DNA of 5,503 bases from AEGEAN-183 sp964342745. GTDB taxonomy: Bacteria > Pseudomonadota > Gammaproteobacteria > Magnimaribacterales > Magnimaribacteraceae. The stretch is from positions 1-5,503 of the forward strand of contig CAYFFW010000038.1 in assembly GCA_964342745.1 (NCBI GenBank). Direction: 5' to 3'. The position numbers and the translations under genes were made by a program. Position 1 is the stretch's first letter. Every line of letters begins with the position of its first letter. This document shows positions 1 through 5,503 of this stretch, one piece after another. The notes below the pieces were generated by a model. The model was not told the origin of the DNA. It saw only the letters and a program-made list of their open reading frames with translations, and made no database searches.

Positions 1-50
<50 letters not shown>

Positions 51-60
51 AAGGCGATGC

Positions 61-89
61 ATGTTAAGTATCCTTTTATTGACCGTCAA
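61..89 (-). promoter_or_regulatory. Probable sigma70 promoter of tRNA-Pro
   Basis: On the minus strand there is a -35 box TTGACG (positions 89 to 84), a 17-bp spacer and a -10 box TAACAT (66 to 61). The mature tRNA 5' end lies 10 nt further on. The bases after the -10 (GCATCGCC) are GC-rich in otherwise AT-rich DNA, as in the discriminators of stringently controlled stable-RNA promoters. The -35 box overlaps the palindrome TTGACCGTCAA (79 to 89). Box matches and spacing are seen directly; promoter activity and stringent control are inferred. Confidence 0.6.
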
Positions 90-152
90 ATAAAAGATTA
101 ACTTTCTGGCTATTAAAAAAAATGAGAAAATCATTTATTAACTAAAACTAAT

Positions 153-995
153 ATGACAATAATACTAGATGGAAAGTCCCTCTCTGAGTCTAACGAAAAA
201 AATTTAGCTGAAAGAGTTGAGATAATAAAAGATAAAACAGGAACAATTCCTATCTTAGCTACCATTTTAGTTGGCGAAGATCCTGCTTCAGCTACTTACG
301 TAAAGATGAAAGGAAACGCCTGTGAAAGAATAGGAATGGATTCCATAAGATTGGAATTGCCTTCTAATACCCCAACGTCAAAATTGCTAGATGAAATTAA
401 TAAATTAAATAAGAATCCTGATGTGCATGGAATACTTCTGCAGCATCCAGTGCCCGAACAAATAAATGAAAGGGAGTGTTTCGATGCAATATCCCTAGAA
501 AAAGATGTTGATGGGGTGACTTGTTTAGGTTTTGGAAACATGTCTATGGGTGAAATTGCATATGGTTCTTGCACGCCAGCAGGGATAATGAAGCTTTTAA
601 ATCATTATAAAATAGAGATTTCAGGGAAGCATGCGGTAGTTGTTGGTAGAAGCCCTATTTTGGGCAAACCCATGGCCATGATGCTACTCAATGAAAACGC
701 TACTGTCACTATTTGTCACTCTAAAACAAATCAGCTCTCTGAACATGTAAAAAATGCGGATATCTTAGTAGGAGCAGTAGGTATTCCTAAGTTTATAAAA
801 TCAGAATGGATTAAAGAAAATTCTGTTGTTATAGATGCGGGCTATCATCCAGAAAAGTGTGGTGATATAGATTTAGAAAAAGCTGATGGATGGTGTTCCG
901 CTTATACTCCTGTACCTGGTGGGGTCGGTCCAATGACAATAAATACTTTGTTAATGCAAACCGTAGAAGCATGTGAGAAAAGTATTCAAGAATGA
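153..995 (+). CDS. folD: Bifunctional methylenetetrahydrofolate dehydrogenase / methenyltetrahydrofolate cyclohydrolase FolD
   Basis: This cytosolic enzyme oxidises 5,10-methylene-THF to 5,10-methenyl-THF with NAD(P)+ and hydrolyses the product to 10-formyl-THF, supplying purine and formyl-methionine synthesis. The 280-aa length is normal for the family. The N-terminal catalytic domain shows the YxxxK motif (Y49, catalytic K53), GILLQHPVP (93-101, with Q97) and KDVDGV (117-122, with D120). The C-terminal Rossmann domain has GRSPILGKP (165-173), CHS (188-190), VIDAG (226-230) and TPVPGGVGP (252-260). All expected catalytic residues are present. The HPVP and SCTPAGIM wording differs from the E. 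coli enzyme and points to another branch of the family. The start is supported because the DGK motif begins at residue 6, as in known FolDs. No Shine-Dalgarno sequence or clear promoter is visible upstream. ethA follows after 33 bp and may be co-transcribed. Confidence 0.97.
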   Translation: MTIILDGKSLSESNEKNLAERVEIIKDKTGTIPILATILVGEDPASATYVKMKGNACERIGMDSIRLELPSNTPTSKLLDEINKLNKNPDVHGILLQHPVPEQINERECFDAISLEKDVDGVTCLGFGNMSMGEIAYGSCTPAGIMKLLNHYKIEISGKHAVVVGRSPILGKPMAMMLLNENATVTICHSKTNQLSEHVKNADILVGAVGIPKFIKSEWIKENSVVIDAGYHPEKCGDIDLEKADGWCSAYTPVPGGVGPMTINTLLMQTVEACEKSIQE

Positions 996-1028
996 CGTTA
1001 ATCGTTTTTTTTAGTAATCTGGTTAATT

Positions 1029-2498
1029 ATGGAAAATAATTTGTCTCATTTTGATGTCGTAGTAGTTGGAGCTGGTATTTCGGGCATAGGTGCAGGCTAC
1101 CACTTAAGAGAAAAATGCCCTCACAAATCTTTCATTATTTTTGAAGGAAGAGAGAGCTTTGGAGGAACTTGGGATTTATTTCGTTATCCAGGAGTTAGAT
1201 CTGACTCTGATATGCATACTATGGGCTACAGGTTTAAGCCTTGGCTTGATGATAAATTTATAGCAGACGGTCCTTCTATACTTAATTATCTAGAAGAAAC
1301 AATCTCAGAAAATAACCTTCAAGACAAGATTAAATATCAACATAAAGTTTTAACTTCTAGTTGGTCTTCCACTGAATCAAAATGGACTTTAGAGGTAGAA
1401 AACCTGCAATCAGGAATTACAGATAAATATACATGTAATTTTCTTATGATGTGCGGAGGCTACTATAGCTATGAAGGTGGCTTTAACCCACATCTTAAGA
1501 ATGAAGATGAGTTTGATGGGCCGATAATCCACCCACAAGAATGGCCTGAAGATCTAAATTATGAGAACAAAAAAGTTGTAATTATAGGAAGTGGAGCTAC
1601 AGCAGTAACAATAGTTCCAGCAATGGCAGATAAAGTAGAACATATAACTATGTTACAAAGGTCACCTACTTATTTCATGTCGGCACCTGACAAAGACATG
1701 ATCGGAAATTTTTTAAAGAAAATTTTCCCCAAAAAAACAGCCTACTTCCTAACTCGATGGAAAAATATCTTGTTAGGTAGTTACTTATACAACAGATGTG
1801 TCAAAAATCCTGACAAAGTTAAAGATATTTTGATAAATGGAGTTAGAGATCAACTTGGAGATGATTTTGATATTGAGAAGCACTTTACTCCTAGGTACAA
1901 ACCTTGGGATGAAAGACTTTGTTTTGTGCCTAATGCAGATTTTTTTGAGGCGATGAGGGAGGGAAAAGCATCCGTAGTTACTGACCATATTGAAGAGTTC
2001 ACAAAAACTGGCATTAAGCTTAAATCAGGAAAAGAACTATCAGCTGACATAATTATTAAAGCCACTGGTTTGAATTTACAATTTCTTAATGGAGTAGACG
2101 TAAAGGTCGACAACTCTAAAATAAATATATCTGAAAAATTAACCTTTAAGGGCAAGATGTTTAGCGACATACCTAATCTTGCTGTAAGTTTTGGGTATGC
2201 AAGATCCAGCTATACTTTAGGTGCAGATTTAAGTTCAGAGTTTGTTTGCAGGCTTCTAAATTACATGGATAAACATGGTTATGACTCGTGTATTCCGATA
2301 CCTGGAAAAGACATTGAAGTAGAAGACACCATGCTGAATCTAGCTTCTGGCTATGTAAAAAGGTCAATAGATAAAATGCCTAAACAGGGATCGAAGCCAC
2401 CTTGGCAAGGAAATCAAAGCTTTCTTTTAGACATTGCTCAAGTTAGATGGAAGCCTATAAAAAATGAAGATCTCAAATTCGAGAGAGCAAGTCAGTAA
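1029..2498 (+). CDS. ethA: EthA-like flavin-containing Baeyer-Villiger monooxygenase
   Basis: The 489-aa protein is a predicted FAD- and NADPH-dependent type I Baeyer-Villiger monooxygenase, which inserts one oxygen atom from O2 into ketones to give esters or lactones and may also oxidise sulfur in thioamides or sulfides. The FAD-binding Rossmann motif GAGISG is at residues 14-19, followed by GGTWDLFRYPGVRSDSDM. The family fingerprint FxGxxxHxxxWP is complete (F162, G164, H168, W172, P173), and a second, NADPH-binding, motif GSGATA starts at G187. From memory, the chain aligns end to end with mycobacterial EthA, the ethionamide-activating enzyme, including ATGLNLQ, SEFVCRLLNYMD and the C-terminal PKQGS-PW segment. 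No signal peptide or membrane segment is evident. The natural substrate cannot be told from sequence. It lies 33 bp after folD on the same strand, and its stop is 5 bp from the end of the opposing acyl-CoA synthetase. No Shine-Dalgarno sequence precedes the ATG. Confidence 0.92.
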   Translation: MENNLSHFDVVVVGAGISGIGAGYHLREKCPHKSFIIFEGRESFGGTWDLFRYPGVRSDSDMHTMGYRFKPWLDDKFIADGPSILNYLEETISENNLQDKIKYQHKVLTSSWSSTESKWTLEVENLQSGITDKYTCNFLMMCGGYYSYEGGFNPHLKNEDEFDGPIIHPQEWPEDLNYENKKVVIIGSGATAVTIVPAMADKVEHITMLQRSPTYFMSAPDKDMIGNFLKKIFPKKTAYFLTRWKNILLGSYLYNRCVKNPDKVKDILINGVRDQLGDDFDIEKHFTPRYKPWDERLCFVPNADFFEAMREGKASVVTDHIEEFTKTGIKLKSGKELSADIIIKATGLNLQFLNGVDVKVDNSKINISEKLTFKGKMFSDIPNLAVSFGYARSSYTLGADLSSEFVCRLLNYMDKHGYDSCIPIPGKDIEVEDTMLNLASGYVKRSIDKMPKQGSKPPWQGNQSFLLDIAQVRWKPIKNEDLKFERASQ

Positions 2499-2508
2499 AA
2501 AAATTACT
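2494..2508. repeat. Small inverted repeat spanning the two convergent stop codons
   Basis: AGTAA and TTACT flank five A residues. The left arm contains the TAA stop of the monooxygenase gene and the right arm contains the stop of the opposing acyl-CoA synthetase gene. The stem is only 5 bp and AT-rich. On the minus strand the loop reads as T residues rather than forming a T tail, so it is a poor match to an intrinsic terminator. It may be accidental, since two TAA stops facing each other automatically create part of the symmetry. Confidence 0.25.
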
Positions 2509-4042
2509 TCCAATAACGATCCTTTAGTAGCCTTTTATAAAGCTTACCAGTCGGATGTCTTGGAAGTTCTTTTTCGAAATCAATGCTTTTAGGACATTTA
2601 ACATGAGAAATTTTTTCTTTACAGAAAGCCATGAGCTCAGCTTCTAAATCTTCTCCGGCTTTGGAAAATTCTACTGGCTGAACCACCGCCTTAACTTCTT
2701 CTCCCATTTCTGAGTGAGGAACTCCAAAAACTGCCACATCAGCTACCTTTGGATGCATTATTAGAGCGTCTTCAGTTTCTTTAGGATAAATATTTACTCC
2801 ACCAGAGATAATCATGAAAGCTTTTCTGTCGGTTAAGTAGAGGTACCCTTCCTCATCAACATAACCTATATCCCCTAGAGTGCTATAGCCTTGTTTTGAA
2901 ATAGCACTTAGTGTTTTTTCTTTATCGTTATGATATTCAAAGGTAGTAGCAGTCTCTCCACCAAAATAAATACCTCCTGCCTCTCCCGGTGGAAGCTCTT
3001 TACCTTCATCATCTAGTATGTGTAACTCTCCAAATAGTGGCCTTCCTACTGTGCCCTTATGCTCCATCCATTCTTCTGAGTTAACAATTGTCATGCCATT
3101 GAATTCAGTTCCAGCATAATATTCAAATAATATTGGACCCCACCAATTGATCATCTTCTCTTTTACTTCAACAGGACAAGGTGCGGCTGCGTGAATTGCT
3201 ATCTTATGAGAAGATAAATCGTAAGCCCCTCTAATCGATTCTTCCATTTTAAGAAACCTTACAAACATTGTGGGTACCCACTGAGAGTGAGTAACTTTAT
3301 AATCTTGTATGGCTTTTAAAGCAGCTTCAGGATCAAACTTCTCCATGACTATTGAAGTACCACCTAAAGATAAAAAACCAGTATTGAATCCTAAGGGAGC
3401 TGAATGATAAAGAGGAGCTGGAGAAAGGTAAACGGTGTTTTCATCTCCTTGATAAATTCCTTCAACCACTCTTCCTAACCCAAGATCATCTTCTTCTTGA
3501 GTATAAGGTAAGGGACTTAATTGTAACTCTCTAAAGATTCCTTTTGGCCTTCCAGTTGTGCCAGAAGAATAGAGCATTGAACCACCCTGACATTCATCAT
3601 CTACAGGCTCTGCAGGCATAGAAGCGATATTATCTTCATAAGAATCATAGCCACTTGATGAACCGTCTAACATAAACTTTTTAACATCAGATAAAGCACC
3701 TTCTAAGTTTCTTGCTGTTTCCTCTAAAAACTTTGAAGTGATGAATACTTTAGCTCCACAATCTTTAACGATGTACTCAACTTCATCAGGTTGTAACCTC
3801 CAACTGATGGCGGTATACCTTAAACCACTTCTCCAAGCAGCAAATGTTATAGGAAAGAATAAATGATGGTTTTCTAACATAAAGGCAATAGAATCTCCTG
3901 GTTTTAATCCTAAAGACCTAAATAATTGAGCACCTTGATTGGATAGGTCGTTAAGTTCTCCATGAGTTACAACCTTTCCACTCGACAACATTACTATAGC
4001 TGGTTTATCTGGAAATTTTTTCCCGTTTACTCCTGGATGCAT
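2504..4042 (-). CDS. AMP-forming acyl-CoA synthetase (fatty-acid--CoA ligase, ANL superfamily)
   Basis: The 512-aa enzyme is predicted to activate a carboxylic acid with ATP to an acyl-adenylate and transfer it to coenzyme A. The adenylate-forming motifs appear in order: the phosphate-binding loop YSSGTTGRPKG (158-168), YYAGTE (308-313), GDIGYVDEEGYLYLTDR (390-406, with D391 and R406), SGGVNIYPKE (413-422, the hinge and A8 region) and PTGKLYK near the C terminus with the adenylation lysine K500. The length is typical. The set resembles FadD-type ligases, but the acyl substrate is not determined by these motifs; medium- or long-chain fatty acids, or carboxylated terpenoid or sterol fragments, are all possible. 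The start is supported by an AAGGAAG ribosome binding site and by the family-like N terminus MHPGV. It is convergent with the monooxygenase gene and divergent from fabY, sharing an 87-bp intergenic region with the latter. Confidence 0.95.
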   Translation of the reverse strand: MHPGVNGKKFPDKPAIVMLSSGKVVTHGELNDLSNQGAQLFRSLGLKPGDSIAFMLENHHLFFPITFAAWRSGLRYTAISWRLQPDEVEYIVKDCGAKVFITSKFLEETARNLEGALSDVKKFMLDGSSSGYDSYEDNIASMPAEPVDDECQGGSMLYSSGTTGRPKGIFRELQLSPLPYTQEEDDLGLGRVVEGIYQGDENTVYLSPAPLYHSAPLGFNTGFLSLGGTSIVMEKFDPEAALKAIQDYKVTHSQWVPTMFVRFLKMEESIRGAYDLSSHKIAIHAAAPCPVEVKEKMINWWGPILFEYYAGTEFNGMTIVNSEEWMEHKGTVGRPLFGELHILDDEGKELPPGEAGGIYFGGETATTFEYHNDKEKTLSAISKQGYSTLGDIGYVDEEGYLYLTDRKAFMIISGGVNIYPKETEDALIMHPKVADVAVFGVPHSEMGEEVKAVVQPVEFSKAGEDLEAELMAFCKEKISHVKCPKSIDFEKELPRHPTGKLYKRLLKDRYWK

Positions 4043-4046
4043 ATTT

Positions 4047-4053
4047 CTTCCTT
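4047..4053 (-). promoter_or_regulatory. Ribosome binding site of the acyl-CoA synthetase gene
   Basis: The minus strand reads AAGGAAG, with its AGGA core 6 nt before the ATG at 4042. It is the only clear Shine-Dalgarno sequence in front of any of the four protein genes in this window, and it fixes the start codon. Confidence 0.75.
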
Positions 4054-4070
4054 ATAAAATTTTTTTTGAA

Positions 4071-4098
4071 TTAATATTTAGAGATATTGCCATACAAT
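4071..4098 (+). promoter_or_regulatory. Candidate fabY promoter in the divergent intergenic region
   Basis: A -10-like TACAAT (4093-4098, 5 of 6 consensus matches) is preceded at 16 bp by TTAATA (4 of 6). Transcription would begin about 25 nt before the GTG start. The box overlaps a palindrome, TATTG-N5-CAATA (4085-4099), which could be an operator. In such AT-rich DNA these matches can arise by chance. The promoter for the opposing acyl-CoA synthetase gene must lie in the same 87 bp or further inside fabY, but no convincing minus-strand box pair was found. Confidence 0.35.
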
Positions 4099-4129
4099 AG
4101 AGTGTTAAGAAATAGTTGTAATGTAAGAA

Positions 4130-5503
4130 GTGAGAAAAAAACCATTAGCTGTAATTACTTCTTTTGGAGGTGTGAATGCCTCAGGAAGAAGCTCAAATCA
4201 TATCGGTTATCAAAATACTGTCTTTGATTCACTTGATTTAGAAGATCAAAAAGAAGTTGCAAAAGATTTAGCTTCAATGCAAGGGTTAATTAAATCCTCA
4301 GAAAATAAATGGATGACATCTGATGGAGAAGAAATTGAACTTAACGATTTTTTACTAAAAAAAACTAAGAAGATTAGGTCTAATACTATGGTAAGGGAAT
4401 TGAATAGAGAGCTCTATGATCCTGATGGAATAATCCTCGATCAAATTAAAGCAAGTGCAGGAGGTCAATTACCTGAAGGTTTTGATCCTGGAAGCTTTTA
4501 CCCTTCAAGACAACACGCAAAGGCTTTGCAAATGACCATCTTTGGCATGAGCGATGCTTTAGGTCAATTTGGAGTTGATTGGTCTGAGATAGAAAGAAGG
4601 GTAGCCCCTGATCAGGTAGCTGTATTCAGTGGTTCAGCCATGGGGAATCTAGATAGCTTTGGATTCGGTGGCATGATGCAATCAAGGATAAAGGGATCTA
4701 GATCAAGTTCAAAAAACCTTGCATTTGGTCTAATAGGTATGTCAGCAGATTTTATTAATGCTTATATTTTAGGAAATGTAGGAAGAACCGGTCATGCTGT
4801 CGGAGCTTGTGCTACCTTTTTATTTAATTTACAGCTTGGTAAAGAAATTATCGAAAACGGTAGTGCAAGAGTTGTTATTGTTGGTAGTGCTGAAGCCCCT
4901 ATTACTCCTGAAATATATGATGGATTTTATGCTGTGAGCGCTCTTTCTGATGACAAAGCAATGATTGCCCTTCAGTCAGAATTAAAAGAGAAAGAGAAAG
5001 CACCAAACCAAAGAAAAGCTTGTAGACCATTTGGAGATAACATTGGGATGGTTTTAGGAGAGTCAGCTCAATTTGTAATACTAATGGATGATCAACTAGC
5101 CATTGAAATAGGAGCTGAAATATATGCATCCGTCCCTACCGTAGCTTCGCATGCTGATGGATTTAAAAGTTCAATAAGCGGTCCAGGTATAGGTAATTAC
5201 ATTACTTTAGCTAAATGTGTCTCTTATGCTAATAGAACTCTAGGAGAAACATCGTTAAAAGAGAAAACCTTCGTCCATGCACATGGCACAGGAACGCCGG
5301 CTAATAGAACCTCTGAATCACATATCCTAGATAAAGTAGCTAAAGCTTTTGGAATTAAAGAATGGCCTATATCAGGATTAAAATCCTTTTTAGGACACAG
5401 CATGGCTGTTGCTGCAGGAGACCAGCTAATCAGCGCTTTAGGTACCTGGAATAAAGGTATTGTGCCTCGTATTCATTCAATCCAAAAAACTGCTGAAGAC
5501 GTT
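4130..5503 (+). CDS. fabY: FabY-type beta-ketoacyl-ACP synthase, 3' end outside window
   Basis: An open frame of 458 codons runs from a GTG start off the right edge. The product is a thiolase-fold condensing enzyme. The catalytic triad is complete: Cys227 in GACATF, His385 in HAHGTGTP and His423 in LKSFLGHS, with the conserved Lys418. The active-site Cys lies about 60 residues later than in FabB or FabF because of a longer N-terminal region. From memory, the N terminus (SFGGVNASGRSSNH), FDPGSFYPSRQHAKALQMT, SADFINAY, RACRPFGDN-like and GNYITLAK segments match Pseudomonas aeruginosa FabY (PA5174), which condenses acetyl-CoA with malonyl-ACP to start fatty acid synthesis. That protein is roughly 630 aa, so about a quarter is missing here. 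An in-frame TAA at 4124 leaves GTG 4130 as the first usable start; the next ATG would remove the conserved N-terminal motif. The ribosome binding site is weak. It is divergent from the acyl-CoA synthetase gene. Confidence 0.88.
   Translation, partial: MRKKPLAVITSFGGVNASGRSSNHIGYQNTVFDSLDLEDQKEVAKDLASMQGLIKSSENKWMTSDGEEIELNDFLLKKTKKIRSNTMVRELNRELYDPDGIILDQIKASAGGQLPEGFDPGSFYPSRQHAKALQMTIFGMSDALGQFGVDWSEIERRVAPDQVAVFSGSAMGNLDSFGFGGMMQSRIKGSRSSSKNLAFGLIGMSADFINAYILGNVGRTGHAVGACATFLFNLQLGKEIIENGSARVVIVGSAEAPITPEIYDGFYAVSALSDDKAMIALQSELKEKEKAPNQRKACRPFGDNIGMVLGESAQFVILMDDQLAIEIGAEIYASVPTVASHADGFKSSISGPGIGNYITLAKCVSYANRTLGETSLKEKTFVHAHGTGTPANRTSESHILDKVAKAFGIKEWPISGLKSFLGHSMAVAAGDQLISALGTWNKGIVPRIHSIQKTAEDV

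Noticed and set aside
111..136. AAATGA-GAAAA-TCATTT inverted repeat; on the minus strand it is followed by a T run
   Set aside because: The stem is six pairs, mostly A-T, and no minus-strand gene ends here. Composition alone can explain it.
296..574. 92-codon minus-strand open frame inside folD
   Set aside because: It lies opposite the FolD catalytic domain; the composition is that of a reverse-strand shadow.
994..1012. GACG-TTAAT-CGTT followed by eight T residues just after folD, resembling a terminator
   Set aside because: The stem is only four pairs, one of them a G-T wobble that uses part of the T run, so it is too weak for a confident terminator. Read-through into ethA remains likely.
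1785..2367. Three minus-strand open frames of 64 to 106 codons inside the monooxygenase gene
   Set aside because: They overlap a coding frame with full family motifs, have no ribosome binding sites and show no domain.
4051..4056. Minus-strand TATAAG as a -10 box for the acyl-CoA synthetase gene
   Set aside because: It would start transcription almost at the ATG and exclude the clear AAGGAAG ribosome binding site from the message, and it has no -35 partner at proper spacing.
4902..5129. 75-codon minus-strand open frame inside the right-hand gene
   Set aside because: It lies opposite the strongly conserved fabY frame and its translation shows no recognisable domain; it is a shadow of that gene.

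Overview
The window is AT-rich chromosomal DNA from a bacterium. It reads as a housekeeping and lipid-metabolism segment rather than a mobile or defence region. The combination of low GC, a FabY-type ketoacyl synthase (a family known to me from Pseudomonas and other Gammaproteobacteria), a flavin Baeyer-Villiger monooxygenase and a long-chain-type acyl-CoA ligase suggests a marine, possibly SAR86-like, gammaproteobacterium. That assignment is an inference from protein character and base composition; no taxonomic marker gene is present.

Layout from left to right: (1) the 5' two-thirds of a tRNA-Pro(UGG) gene on the minus strand, cut by the window edge, with a recognisable sigma70-type promoter behind it; (2) folD on the plus strand, encoding the bifunctional one-carbon folate enzyme; (3) 33 bp later, on the same strand, a full-length EthA-like type I Baeyer-Villiger monooxygenase; (4) an AMP-forming acyl-CoA synthetase on the minus strand, convergent with the monooxygenase and separated from it by only 5 bp; (5) an 87-bp divergent intergenic region; (6) a plus-strand beta-ketoacyl-ACP synthase of the FabY type, starting at GTG and running off the right edge. 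This last gene has no ATG start and no stop within the window, so it is easy to miss.

How the genes may work together: folD supplies one-carbon folates and is probably unrelated to the rest except by position. The acyl-CoA ligase and FabY start back to back from one short promoter region, which places acyl activation next to fatty acid chain initiation. A Baeyer-Villiger oxygenase makes esters or lactones from ketones, and hydrolysis of these gives acids that an acyl-CoA ligase could activate. That link is speculative because no esterase is visible and the two genes are not co-transcribed. No CRISPR array, insertion sequence, phage gene, toxin-antitoxin pair or obviously new system was found. 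The more notable points are the actinobacterial-like character of the EthA homologue, the variant FolD motifs, the tightly abutting convergent gene ends and the lack of Shine-Dalgarno sequences in front of three of the four protein genes.
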